DNA of 64,000 bases, from assembly GCF_041224415.1 (NCBI RefSeq), contig NZ_JBGFFE010000001.1:323295-387294 (forward strand), written 5' to 3'. This DNA is from Clostridium_B lapidicellarium. GTDB taxonomy: Bacteria > Bacillota > Clostridia > Clostridiales > Clostridiaceae. The first letter of the stretch is position 1. Each line of letters starts with the position of its first letter. This document shows positions 27,345 to 36,160 of this stretch, one piece after another. The notes beneath the pieces are model-generated. The model worked only from the letters and a program-made list of their open reading frames with translations. It did no database searches and was not told the origin of the DNA. Both the position numbers and the translations under genes were made by a program.

Positions 27345-28256
27345 ATGGGAGTCAATACGGTAATAACACAGATAATATCGTTATTTTTAGTTGCCCTTGT
27401 AGGATTCTATGGGGGAAAAAAGAACATAATAGACGAAAACTTTTCAAATGGATTGTCCAAGCTGTTGGTAGAAATAACAACTCCTTTTCTAGTTATCTCT
27501 TCCTTTAGTTTTTCCTATGGTCCCAATATGAAAAACAACGTAATAAAATCCTTCATATATAGTTTTATAATATTCGCACTGACCCCTCTTTTAGTAAAGC
27601 CCCTCCTTCTCGTAATTGATAAGGGAAAGAGAAACACCCTCGAGTTTGCAATGATGTTTTCAAACTGCGGCTTTATGGGATTTCCCGTGGCACAAAGTGT
27701 TTTTGGAAAGGAAGGCGTGATATACGCTGCCGTTTTCAACATGCTCTTCAGCATTTTCGTGTGGACTTACGGTGTAATGCTCTTTACCAATACCAAGAGT
27801 CTCGGGGGACTTAAAAAATGCCTAAAAAATCCTGGAATAATTTCTTCCTTCATAGGACTTATAATAATGATATTTTCAATAAAGATACCTGCAGTATTCA
27901 TGAATACTATAGATATGGTGGGAGGACTCACCACGCCGATATCCATGCTCATAATAGGGAGTCTTCTGTCAAGGAGCGAGCTCAAAAAAATCATAAAGGA
28001 CAGGAGTCTGTATTACGGATCATTTATAAAACTTATACTTTTACCTGAAGTACTCTATTTTATTTCAATTCTGTCCGGCGACAATTCCACCGTCATAAAA
28101 ACCCTCATTCTGATGCAGGCCATGCCTGCCGGTGCCTTTACCACAATTTTTGCAGAAAATTTCAATAAGGACAAGGAATATTCAGCTTTCATAGTTTCTT
28201 TTTCCTCACTGCTCTCCATAATAACCATACCTTTGATAATAAAGCTGTGTTTCTAG
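27345..28256 (+). CDS. AEC-family transporter (auxin efflux/malate permease type)
   Basis: A 303-residue membrane protein with about ten hydrophobic segments. Family marks include SKLLVEITTPFLVISSF, MMFSNCGFMGFPV and the C-terminal LMQAMPAGAFTTIFA. AEC proteins move organic anions such as malate or malonate. It is divergent from the PrpR_N-type regulator and shares its upstream region, so it may export or import an acid of the same pathway. A GGAAGG site precedes the ATG. Confidence 0.88.
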   Translation: MGVNTVITQIISLFLVALVGFYGGKKNIIDENFSNGLSKLLVEITTPFLVISSFSFSYGPNMKNNVIKSFIYSFIIFALTPLLVKPLLLVIDKGKRNTLEFAMMFSNCGFMGFPVAQSVFGKEGVIYAAVFNMLFSIFVWTYGVMLFTNTKSLGGLKKCLKNPGIISSFIGLIIMIFSIKIPAVFMNTIDMVGGLTTPISMLIIGSLLSRSELKKIIKDRSLYYGSFIKLILLPEVLYFISILSGDNSTVIKTLILMQAMPAGAFTTIFAENFNKDKEYSAFIVSFSSLLSIITIPLIIKLCF

Positions 28257-28277
28257 CAGGACCCGGCATTTACATTT

Positions 28278-28363
28278 TTTATCCTAACGCTGCCATTGCC
28301 ATACTCCCAGCTTCTCAAAGTGGGAGATAAGTACTGCTGCGCACCTGAACCTAAAAATCACTT
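28278..28363 (-). repeat. structured dispersed element, short copy (supplies mcp stop codon)
   Basis: Read on the minus strand this 86-base stretch begins AAGTGATTTTTAGG and contains CTTATCTCCCACTTTGAGAAG and GCAATGGCAGCGTT...GGATAA; the same sequence, longer, is at 38771-38896 on the plus strand. The TGA in AAGTGA is the stop codon of the chemoreceptor gene, so the element's edge lies exactly at the gene end. A hairpin CTCCCA/TGGGAG is preserved. Confidence 0.75.
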
Positions 28364-30385
28364 TACGGTGAATTTTTTAACGGAATCTGTCATAACTTTG
28401 GCGGTACTGCTCAGCTTATCCACAGAAGACGATATTTCTTCCGTAGATGCACTTACCTCTTCAGAAGTAGCCGACACCTCTTCTGCCGAGGCAGATACCT
28501 GCTGTGCCGTAGAAGATGCGCTTTCAATCCTTCCGACTATCTGATTTTTTTTATCATCTATTTTTGAAGCCGAACTGCTTATCAGCCTGGCTTCTGAATC
28601 CACAGTACCCACAGCCTTTGAGATGCCCATAAAAGCTTCAATAGAATCCCCGACCGCATCTATCTGCTGTTTCAATTCAATATTGACATCTCCTGCAGAC
28701 TTTACCATCAATTTCGTGTCATCATATATTTTTTCTATCAAATGAGCTATATTGCCGGCAGATTCCTTGGATTTTTCCGCCAGTTCTCCTATTTCACTCG
28801 CAACTACTACGAAGCCCTTACCTTTTTCTCCAACTCTGGCGGCTTCTATAGAGGCATTCAAGGCAAGGAGATTAGTCTGGTCAGTTATATTGTCTATAAC
28901 ATCTACAATACTATCTATCTGTTTTATGCCTTCATTCAAATTGTTGATTTTATTCATAAAATCCTTGAAAGAAGTACTTACACCATTTATGGAATCCTTT
29001 AAAATTTTCATCTTGTCATTGCTGTCCATTGACATTTCATTTATATTCCCGATACTCTTATACATCTCCTGTATAGACTTTACAATGTTTTCAATTTCCA
29101 GTGCAAAATTATTTACTATGGAGTTGATTTTATCCAGATCTTCCGCCTGTGACTCCGAGCCTTTGGCAACTTCCTGTATGGTATCCGCCACGTTCTGCGA
29201 CGAAGATGCAATTTCATTTGAAACCGAGGACAGGTTAACGGATTGTTCCTCTACACTGCCGGAATTGCTTTTAACATTGTCAATAATACCGGATAGATTT
29301 TCAATCATCTTGTTAAACCCGGAACTCAATTTTCCTATCTCATCATCTCCGGATATGTCAGACCTCACAGTAACATCGCCCTCAGCCGCAGTATCCATAG
29401 AAACCAGTAATTTTCCAAGAGGGGCAGTGATATTAGAAGAAAACTTAAGTCCTATAAAGATTGCAAGAAGTGCTATAACCAAACCAATCGCAGAGTTTAT
29501 AAAAAGTATATTTCTTGTATCTTTATTTACTTCGCTCATATTCTGGGATGCTGCCAAAATCCACTTGACGCCGGGTATCACAATATATCCAGATAATTTT
29601 TTACTTCCATTATACTTATAGGTTCCCACACTGCTTTCAACATTCTGCCCGTCTTTAACCCTGTCGGCAACACTTTTTATTACATTATTTTGCACAGGTT
29701 TCAATATCTTATCCTTGTCGGGATGGGACAACATCATGCCGCGGCTGTCTACCATATATGCATAACCCGTAGAGCCAAATTTTATTTTGGATAGGCTTTT
29801 AGTGAAAAAATCAGTATATACGGTATTGGCAATAACACCTATAACCTTCCCGTTTTCATCTTTTACCGGTGCCGCGAAGACAATCACCGATTTTCCCTTT
29901 ATCTTTGACTTCATAACATCGCCTACGCATTCTCTTCCTGAAATTGCCTCCTTGAAATATTTCCTGCTGCTCAAATCAACTTTTACATTATCCGGATCAC
30001 TATCACAGATTATCATGGCACTGGAATCTACCAGAGAGAGATGTTGATGATCTTTAAGTCTTTGGAATTTTTTCTTCAGTACCAGATCGGCCGGACTTTC
30101 ACCAGTACCATAGTTCTTGAAAAATTCGTCCCTGCCTTCCTGCTGCCTTGTCTTAGCTGCATCTACAATCTCCTTCTGCTGTGAAAGCATGTATGCTTCA
30201 TTTTTTTCATTTTCCACAATATCGTTTACATGGTTTGAAACTAAGCTGGTACTCAGACTCATATTATTTTTACTGCTTTTTAGCATTGCCCTCGAGTTTA
30301 CAAAATAAACTGTTAAACTTATAACAATTATTGGTACAGCTACTATAAACAATACAAACAACGGCATCTTCTTTTTAATTTCCAT
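28358..30385 (-). CDS. methyl-accepting chemotaxis protein
   Basis: A 675-residue chemoreceptor: TM1 (about 8-30), a dCache-like extracellular sensor (about 35-285; KYFKEAISGRECVGD, VYTDFFTKSLSKIKFG, GYAYMVDSRGMMLSHP), TM2 (about 290-312), HAMP, and a cytoplasmic signalling domain with the hairpin tip IDNITDQTNLLALNASIEAA followed by GKGFVVVASEIGELAEKS. It detects a small ligand and controls CheA. The stop codon comes from the structured element that adjoins its 3' end. Ligand unknown. Confidence 0.95.
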   Translation of the reverse strand: MEIKKKMPLFVLFIVAVPIIVISLTVYFVNSRAMLKSSKNNMSLSTSLVSNHVNDIVENEKNEAYMLSQQKEIVDAAKTRQQEGRDEFFKNYGTGESPADLVLKKKFQRLKDHQHLSLVDSSAMIICDSDPDNVKVDLSSRKYFKEAISGRECVGDVMKSKIKGKSVIVFAAPVKDENGKVIGVIANTVYTDFFTKSLSKIKFGSTGYAYMVDSRGMMLSHPDKDKILKPVQNNVIKSVADRVKDGQNVESSVGTYKYNGSKKLSGYIVIPGVKWILAASQNMSEVNKDTRNILFINSAIGLVIALLAIFIGLKFSSNITAPLGKLLVSMDTAAEGDVTVRSDISGDDEIGKLSSGFNKMIENLSGIIDNVKSNSGSVEEQSVNLSSVSNEIASSSQNVADTIQEVAKGSESQAEDLDKINSIVNNFALEIENIVKSIQEMYKSIGNINEMSMDSNDKMKILKDSINGVSTSFKDFMNKINNLNEGIKQIDSIVDVIDNITDQTNLLALNASIEAARVGEKGKGFVVVASEIGELAEKSKESAGNIAHLIEKIYDDTKLMVKSAGDVNIELKQQIDAVGDSIEAFMGISKAVGTVDSEARLISSSASKIDDKKNQIVGRIESASSTAQQVSASAEEVSATSEEVSASTEEISSSVDKLSSTAKVMTDSVKKFTVK

Positions 30386-30481
30386 ATCAATTACCCCCTA
30401 TATTACTTTTGTCATATATGTTTCCCAGTTTATCGTCTACTTTCAGGTTTTTTTTATAGGTATTTCTTCTATAATTTTTCA

Positions 30482-30522
30482 AAATATAAAAAAGAAGTGA
30501 ATTCTTCAATAAATTCACTTCT
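30482..30522 (-). terminator. terminator of the encapsulin operon
   Basis: Arms AGAAGTGAATT and AATTCACTTCT (30493-30503, 30512-30522) form an 11-bp stem. On the minus strand it is followed by six Ts (30492-30487), typical of an intrinsic terminator. Confidence 0.88.
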
Positions 30523-30539
30523 CCCGCTGTTTGATCTGA

Positions 30540-31364
30540 CTATTCAAAAACAACTATGGACTTTTTATTCTTTATTCTTAAAAGCGCTGTTTCCAGCACC
30601 CTCAAAACATGGTTCAAATCCTTAAGTTCAAGATATGCCGTTGCCATGTCCTGACCTATTGCAATGTCCATATAATTTGGTTCACTGCATAAAAGAGCTC
30701 CTTTATCTGTGCCGAGAACCGGACTTGTAAATATGTTTCCGTCCAGCAGTTTAGAAATCCTGTCAACTTCAAGCACTCCTGTTCCCGGTTGTATACGCTG
30801 CATTTGAAGGTATAAATCAGGACTTACAACAAGTACATATTTTCCGTAAATACCCTGCTCAGTTAAAATCTTCACTGCTGAAGCGACATCTGAAAATGGG
30901 TTTTCTCCAGACTTCCAGTCACTTTTCTCCATTTTGTTGATACCCACGGCATTAAAGATTCCCTCATATCCGAAACTTTCATCTCCCAGAAAAATTAGCT
31001 TGTCCTCTTTTCGTGCACATGTTTCGGCAGCAGCTATAACCGGAGACAGATCCAGAGGATAATCAAATTTTTCACTATTTTCAATGTCTCTCCAGAGAAG
31101 AGTAAAGTCATTATACAACAGAGGGATTTCTTCGTACTTCCTTCTCCCGATCCTCGATATTCCGCCTGCGGTTTCTTCTTGCACTGATTTTCCAATATCG
31201 GTGCTGTCCAAATTTATGCTCTGCATGCCTACGCCAAGAGGTCCGAATATATTCAAAAAGCGCCTTCCAACTAGTACCCTGCTTGCAGTGTCCACAACTG
31301 TATCATCTATTTTTTTCCACAAATCGGCCGAAAAAGGTGCACTTTCCCTTGATAAATAATCCAT
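30540..31364 (-). CDS. encapsulin shell protein (family 1, HK97 fold)
   Basis: A 274-residue encapsulin. Diagnostic segments are the N-terminal SAPFSADLWKKIDDTVVDTA, RRFLNIFGPLGVG, the central FDYPLDLSPVIAAAETCARK, ENPFSDVASAVKIL and the C-terminal HVLRVLETALLRIKN. Subunits assemble into an icosahedral nanocompartment of the HK97 capsid fold. The N-terminal helix binds a short C-terminal peptide on cargo; such a peptide is present on the gene 13 bases upstream. The operon is therefore a self-contained iron-storage compartment. Length is normal. Confidence 0.95.
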   Translation of the reverse strand: MDYLSRESAPFSADLWKKIDDTVVDTASRVLVGRRFLNIFGPLGVGMQSINLDSTDIGKSVQEETAGGISRIGRRKYEEIPLLYNDFTLLWRDIENSEKFDYPLDLSPVIAAAETCARKEDKLIFLGDESFGYEGIFNAVGINKMEKSDWKSGENPFSDVASAVKILTEQGIYGKYVLVVSPDLYLQMQRIQPGTGVLEVDRISKLLDGNIFTSPVLGTDKGALLCSEPNYMDIAIGQDMATAYLELKDLNHVLRVLETALLRIKNKKSIVVFE

Positions 31365-31377
31365 GACAATTCCCTCC

Positions 31378-31755
31378 TTAGTCCTTTATTAAACTTCCAA
31401 CAGTTTTTTGGGTGGATTCATCTTTAACCGCTGTCTTCTTTACTTCAGGAATTTGAATATTCAATTCTTCCATCATTTCCGCAACTTCCGTTTCGCCAGA
31501 TGCAAAATGTACCGCTTCATCGGGGTCAAGTATTTTGAGCAGTGACATAAGTTCCCCTACATGTGCTTTCTCCTCGTCTCTTATATCTGCTATCACCTTT
31601 TTAGCTGCAGCATCATCCGTCGCCAGTACATGGGATTCATATAAATATATAGCTTCAAGTTCTCCTGCAATATCAAGTCTTACAGCCTGAATCAGTTCTT
31701 CCTTGGTCATTTTCCTGTCTACATTTCCCTGAAAAGGATTTGCAAAATTTGGCAT
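31378..31755 (-). CDS. encapsulated ferritin-like protein (EncFtn) with targeting peptide
   Basis: A 125-residue cargo protein. Two helices carry the EncFtn di-iron pattern: GELEAIYLY (E32, Y39) and RDEEKAHVGE (E62, H65), the same spacing as the R. rubrum protein. A flexible linker follows, then the C-terminal encapsulation signal KTVGSLIKD. Two such subunits form a ferroxidase centre that oxidises Fe(II) inside the shell. The position equivalent to Trp38 of the R. rubrum protein is Leu. GGGAGG lies before the ATG. Confidence 0.93.
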   Translation of the reverse strand: MPNFANPFQGNVDRKMTKEELIQAVRLDIAGELEAIYLYESHVLATDDAAAKKVIADIRDEEKAHVGELMSLLKILDPDEAVHFASGETEVAEMMEELNIQIPEVKKTAVKDESTQKTVGSLIKD

Positions 31756-31813
31756 GATGATCTACCTCCCGTTATTTTAAAAATATTTTGAATCATCACA
31801 TACGCTAATTTAT

Positions 31814-31842
31814 ATTATATGATAATTCTTTTCCAAATACAA
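31814..31842 (-). promoter_or_regulatory. promoter of the encapsulin operon
   Basis: On the minus strand TTGTAT (31842-31837), a 17-base spacer and TATAAT (31819-31814) make a good sigma-A promoter. An imperfect dyad TTATATTATATGATAA (31810-31825) overlaps the -10 region and has the A/T-rich look of a Fur/PerR site, which would fit an iron-storage operon, but the match is partial. Confidence 0.6.
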
Positions 31843-32045
31843 ATATGTATATGAAACCATATTTACTGAATTTCTCAATTTAAAGCTGACTTTTAACCTT
31901 AAACTTCCAATTAATCCATATGTCTAAATTTTCGAGAATTTTACATTTTAAATTTGTTAAAATTGCATATACTGCCTATTTTATTTGAAAATTGAATAAA
32001 ATCAAGTACAAAAAATAGTATAATTCAATAAAAAATTCAAGTATA

Positions 32046-32074
32046 TTGAAAAAATATAAAAAAGGGTATACAAT
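32046..32074 (+). promoter_or_regulatory. promoter of pepV
   Basis: TTGAAA (32046-32051), 17-base spacer, TACAAT (32069-32074), followed by a leader of about 75 bases and AGGAGGA before the ATG at 32154. Confidence 0.6.
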
Positions 32075-32153
32075 AATTGTGTCAGATAAACTGTGTAAAA
32101 TCGGCATTATAAACATTTACATATCAAGTATGTCAATAGGAGGAGGATTACGC

Positions 32154-33545
32154 ATGGAACTTAATAAAAAAATTGATGAAATGAAAGAAGAACTGATCAA
32201 ATCAGCCCAGGAAGTAATCAAAATCAAAAGCACTCTCGATGGAGAAAAACCAGGCATGCCTTTTGGCGAAGGCGTAGGAAAAACACTTGATAAAGCTCTT
32301 GAAATTGCAGCGGACCTTGGATTCAACACATATAAAGAAGAAGAGGGATATTATGGATATGCGGAATATGGCAAGGGAGACGATTATGTAGCTGTTCTGG
32401 GGCATATGGATGTAGTACCAGAAGGAGACAATTGGATTCACCCGCCTTATGCAGCAGAAATCCATGAAGGTAAAATTTATGGCAGGGGTTCACTGGATGA
32501 CAAGGGACCTACAATGGCTGCCCTTTTCGGGTTAAAAGCTATAAAAGAACTTAAAATACCGCTTTCAAAAAAAGTAAGAGTTATTTTCGGGACAAATGAA
32601 GAAACGGGAAGCTCCGAAATGAAGGTATATAATAAGAAGGAAAAAGTTCCAGTATCCGGATTCACACCAGATGCAATGTATCCACTTATAAATGCCGAAA
32701 AAGGAATAAGAAGATTTCACATCGTCAAAGATCTAAACCCTTCAGAAGGTAAAATTAAAATCAAATCGTTAAAAGGTGGAATAAGACCAAATATGGTCCC
32801 CGACAAGTGTAGTACCGTGATAGGTACAAAAGATCCAGACGGTATTGTAAAAGCAGTAAAGGACTTTGCCGGCAAAAAAGGTTACAATATGAAAACTGAA
32901 ACCGCAGACGGAGACGTAGTCCTCCACACTTTCGGGGTAGGAGCCCATGGAAGTATGCCCGAAATGGGCAAGAATGCCGTAATGCAGACTTTTGAATTTT
33001 TAGGGACTATCATTGGAGGACCTTCTCCTCTTGCAGAATATATAAACTTCTTTAACAAATATGTTGGATTTGAGACAGAAGGCACTTCACTTAAAATAGC
33101 ATGTGAAGACAAACCATCAGGAAAATTGTCATGGAATGTCGGAGTTGCCGAAATCAACGATAAAAAGGCAGATCTGTGGATAGACATGAGATATCCTGTT
33201 ACTGCAGACGGTGAAAAAATAATGGACACTGTTTCCATGGAATTTGCAAAATGCGGTGCAAAAATAGAAGACGTAAAAGCCGATAAACCCCTTTATTTCC
33301 CTGAAGACAGTAAATTGGTCAAAATCCTTCTCGAAGTCTACAAAGAACAAACGGGAAAAGAGGGAAAAGCCTATGGGATAGGTGGCGGAACTTATGCCAA
33401 GGAACTTTCAAATATAATTGGATTCGGGCCAATATTCCCCGGGAAGCCGGACCTTGACCACCAAGCCAACGAATATATTGAAATTGAAGATCTAATAATG
33501 AATGCCAAGATATACGCCCATGCAATATATGAACTTGCGAAATAA
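32154..33545 (+). CDS. pepV: M20 dipeptidase, PepV family
   Basis: A 463-residue zinc dipeptidase. Metal and catalytic residues are in VLGHMDVVPEGD, GRGSLDDKGP (bridging Asp), FGTNEETGSS (Glu pair) and the C-terminal GGGTYAKEL; GAHGSMPEMG is the lid-domain histidine region. PepV removes N-terminal residues from dipeptides, including beta-Ala-dipeptides, completing peptide utilisation. The frame is open from 32046 but AGGAGGA sets ATG 32154. A terminator follows directly. Confidence 0.93.
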   Translation: MELNKKIDEMKEELIKSAQEVIKIKSTLDGEKPGMPFGEGVGKTLDKALEIAADLGFNTYKEEEGYYGYAEYGKGDDYVAVLGHMDVVPEGDNWIHPPYAAEIHEGKIYGRGSLDDKGPTMAALFGLKAIKELKIPLSKKVRVIFGTNEETGSSEMKVYNKKEKVPVSGFTPDAMYPLINAEKGIRRFHIVKDLNPSEGKIKIKSLKGGIRPNMVPDKCSTVIGTKDPDGIVKAVKDFAGKKGYNMKTETADGDVVLHTFGVGAHGSMPEMGKNAVMQTFEFLGTIIGGPSPLAEYINFFNKYVGFETEGTSLKIACEDKPSGKLSWNVGVAEINDKKADLWIDMRYPVTADGEKIMDTVSMEFAKCGAKIEDVKADKPLYFPEDSKLVKILLEVYKEQTGKEGKAYGIGGGTYAKELSNIIGFGPIFPGKPDLDHQANEYIEIEDLIMNAKIYAHAIYELAK

Positions 33546-33563
33546 ATTTTAAAGATATTACAA

Positions 33564-33596
33564 AAACCAGCACCTAAAATGCAGGGGTGCTGGTTT
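33564..33596 (+). terminator. terminator of pepV
   Basis: Arms AAACCAGCACC (33564-33574) and GGTGCTGGTTT (33586-33596) form a strong 11-bp stem followed by ATATTT. Confidence 0.85.
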
Positions 33597-33601
33597 ATAT
33601 T

Positions 33602-33874
33602 TCAATGATCGTGTGGGTTTTTGGACACTATGTTTATAGCAAGTGCTATTTCCTTTATCACGTTAGTAGTAAATTCTCTAGAAAGTTCATTGGTTTTAGT
33701 ATACAAGAGACCTTTTTCCGTAGATATGTATTTAGGCTTGAGATTGTTTAAAACTATGGCCTTTATATCATCAATACACCGAGGACATTTACATATATTA
33801 TCGTAATTTTCCAAAACTCTTGGCAAAAGCTCGTCAACTACATCTTCCATATAATTTCTTACCAGCTGTCCCAC
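33602..33874 (-). CDS. comFB: late competence development protein ComFB-like
   Basis: A 90-residue protein with the ComFB core: RNYMEDVVDELLP at the N-terminus, the cysteine motif NICKCPRCIDDIKAIVLNNL and PKYISTEKGLLY. The CxxC pair likely binds zinc. ComFB-family proteins are small and some bind cyclic di-nucleotides; role here unknown. The start is uncertain: GTG 33874 follows GAGG too closely, and a start nearer RNYMEDVV is possible. Confidence 0.85.
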   Translation of the reverse strand: MGQLVRNYMEDVVDELLPRVLENYDNICKCPRCIDDIKAIVLNNLKPKYISTEKGLLYTKTNELSREFTTNVIKEIALAINIVSKNPHDH

Positions 33875-33924
33875 CCTCTTTTGAATCTATTTTATATCAC
33901 TTATATAATAACATAAAATTTGCC

Positions 33925-35079
33925 CTATTGCTCCCGGGAATTTTTTTCAAAGGAACCTCGTCCCCAGTTCTCTATAGACACTTTTACATTTACATCTATA
34001 CTGGAATCAAGCACTTCTTTGTCCCAGTCCACATTGCTCCACCTTCCATATTTGGCTGCAGCATATTTACCAAGACCCAGGCAGTCAGTTTTATATTCCG
34101 TCTTCATTTTATTTATAACCGAGCAGCAATTTCTATGTACCTTTTCTCCGATTTTCTCTTCAAAAGCTCTTTTGGCACTCTCGTTCTTTGAAATATCCTT
34201 AAAATAAGTATTTGTAATCACACTACCCTTTAATTTCAAATTTATCGTAAAATGAAGCTTCCCATGAATTTTATCCACATTGACTTTTCTAAATGAATTC
34301 GCATAAAGATCCGCATAATTCCTGGAATCTTTTTGCAAGCTCACAATTCCACATACTTTGTTATCTCTCATCAAATTAAGCCATTTACTGTCATCAAAAT
34401 TCGATTTTGCGACCATCTTTCCATTTTTAAACAGGGCCATTCCCGATACCTCTATATTGTCTCCATTTGTTTCAATATAGGGCACCACGGGATTAGTACC
34501 CTCGACATAAAGTGAAGTATACAGATCTGTTATTTTTATATTCTTAGGAAAAAAGGAATAATTAAACTCGTTTTTCAAAAGGCCTTCTATAAAATCGGAG
34601 GAACTTGGATAGCCTTCAACCTTATGGGAAAGCATATCTTCAGCCTTTCCCCTGCATATTGCAAAATAACCCGTATCATTAAGCTGGGGGTTTTTAAACA
34701 ATATGTCAACTATGGGTTCAAGTCCGTAGGCAGCACTGCTTTCACTTACTATATACACCTTTTCAAAACCCAATATTGTTTTCTTATCCGCTTTCGACTG
34801 TCTGTTTTCCCTGGTTTGACCTAAAGTTTTTCCAACTCCCTTTCTCACTGTGCTGCTTACCTTGACATTCTCGTCATCGCCGCTAATGCCCCTAAATATA
34901 TACGTGGACAACGGTATGCTGTACGATACCGACCCAGGAGTCTTGTATTCGACATCCGAACCGAGCCCAGCCACTATTTCCATATTTTCAACTATATCCG
35001 AATTTTTTATACCCGTTATGAAAAATGAAAATATTATAACTAAAAGGGGTATTATGATCAGAAATTTATTTTTCTTCAT
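33925..35079 (-). CDS. Ger(x)C-family spore germination protein (C subunit), no lipobox Cys
   Basis: A 384-residue GerAC/GerKC-type subunit: N-terminal hydrophobic segment, NMEIVAGLGSDVEY, VYIVSESSAAYGLEPIVDIL, a middle domain and the C-terminal helical domain ending near WSNVDWDKEVLDSS. Germinant-receptor C subunits are normally lipoproteins with LTGCW-like lipoboxes. Here the place reads FFITGIKNSD, with isoleucine instead of cysteine, so it may stay as a membrane-anchored or uncleaved protein. The gene overlaps the B subunit gene by 14 bases. Confidence 0.9.
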   Translation of the reverse strand: MKKNKFLIIIPLLVIIFSFFITGIKNSDIVENMEIVAGLGSDVEYKTPGSVSYSIPLSTYIFRGISGDDENVKVSSTVRKGVGKTLGQTRENRQSKADKKTILGFEKVYIVSESSAAYGLEPIVDILFKNPQLNDTGYFAICRGKAEDMLSHKVEGYPSSSDFIEGLLKNEFNYSFFPKNIKITDLYTSLYVEGTNPVVPYIETNGDNIEVSGMALFKNGKMVAKSNFDDSKWLNLMRDNKVCGIVSLQKDSRNYADLYANSFRKVNVDKIHGKLHFTINLKLKGSVITNTYFKDISKNESAKRAFEEKIGEKVHRNCCSVINKMKTEYKTDCLGLGKYAAAKYGRWSNVDWDKEVLDSSIDVNVKVSIENWGRGSFEKNSREQ

Positions 35080-36160
35080 TTAAACCATCCTTTTTCAAAA
35101 GTCCTATAAGACAGATCACAGTCAAAAACACTATGTTGAATAAAGTGTATTTTGGAACTATAAATTTCAGAAAAGTTCTACGGGCTTCTTCGTTTATATA
35201 ATTAGAAGACATCAACACTATAAAGGGAAATAAAATTACGGACAGCTTCTTTATTGAAAGTTTTTTAAACATATCCTTCAATATGAATACGGATGCAAAA
35301 TAACTGTTGGAGATGGTTTTAAAGTTTACTATGCTCCATAAAAACATGAATATAAATCTAAAATTGTTTATTATAGGTATTTCAATTGATTTAGTAGCTA
35401 TGAGTATCGACCAAAATGACTTTTTTATCAAATCTATTCCGCAGTAGTATATGGTCAGGAAAGTCAGGGACGAATACAAAATTATCAGAAACAGCACCCC
35501 TTTTAACATATAACTTTTAAATTTTTCCCTATCACTAACCAGAGGATAAAACAAAAATATTATTTCTATACCACCGTAGGAAAAACATGACTCAACGCTC
35601 GCCTTAAATAGGGATTCAACACTGCTGTCAAACAGCGGGAGCACATTTAAAAGTTTTCCTCTGCCCAGTGCAACAAGAGGAATAAGGGCGACAACTATGG
35701 TAAACACAAAGATCAACTCGTTTATATTTGCCAGGGGTCTTAAACCGCTGTAACTGGATATTGCCCCCAGAGAAACTATGAATACGAGCAATTTTATAGG
35801 AGACATAAAATACATTATAAAAGTACTCAAAAGGATGGTCAAACCCGATGCAACGGTTGTAGTATAGAGTATAAAATTAAACATAAAAAGCAAATTGAGT
35901 AAATTTCCAAAAACCTTTCCCAAAAATTTTCTGCTCAATTGCAATATGTTTTCATCCGGAAATTTGTTCTGCAGTATATCTGCAATATACACTATGTACA
36001 GAGGATAAATACCTCCTATAATAACCGAAACCCAGCCATTTTGCTTTGCAATTTCAGTTACTTGGTTTGGCAGATCCATCAATCCTATACCTATTGCAGT
36101 ACCTGTCAAAATACAAAGCAGCTGATATGAAGTTATCTTACTTTCAGAACTGTTTTGCAT
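35066..36160 (-). CDS. GerAB/GerKB-type spore germination permease (B subunit)
   Basis: A 364-residue endospore germination permease of the APC superfamily, with ten hydrophobic segments, N-terminal ITSYQLLCILTGTAIG and LPNQVTEIAKQNGWVSVIIG. B subunits form the germinant-binding part of the receptor in the inner spore membrane. It starts directly after the A subunit gene and its end overlaps the C subunit gene. Germinant specificity cannot be read from sequence; amino acids would be expected. Confidence 0.93.
   Translation of the reverse strand: MQNSSESKITSYQLLCILTGTAIGIGLMDLPNQVTEIAKQNGWVSVIIGGIYPLYIVYIADILQNKFPDENILQLSRKFLGKVFGNLLNLLFMFNFILYTTTVASGLTILLSTFIMYFMSPIKLLVFIVSLGAISSYSGLRPLANINELIFVFTIVVALIPLVALGRGKLLNVLPLFDSSVESLFKASVESCFSYGGIEIIFLFYPLVSDREKFKSYMLKGVLFLIILYSSLTFLTIYYCGIDLIKKSFWSILIATKSIEIPIINNFRFIFMFLWSIVNFKTISNSYFASVFILKDMFKKLSIKKLSVILFPFIVLMSSNYINEEARRTFLKFIVPKYTLFNIVFLTVICLIGLLKKDGLNEEK

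Larger units (their letters stand above)
31756..32153. other. 398-base intergenic region between divergent encapsulin and pepV units
   Basis: A/T-rich, no gene. It holds the leftward encapsulin promoter (31814-31842) and the rightward pepV promoter (32046-32074). The middle, about 31860-32040, shows nothing beyond A/T-rich sequence. Confidence 0.5.
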
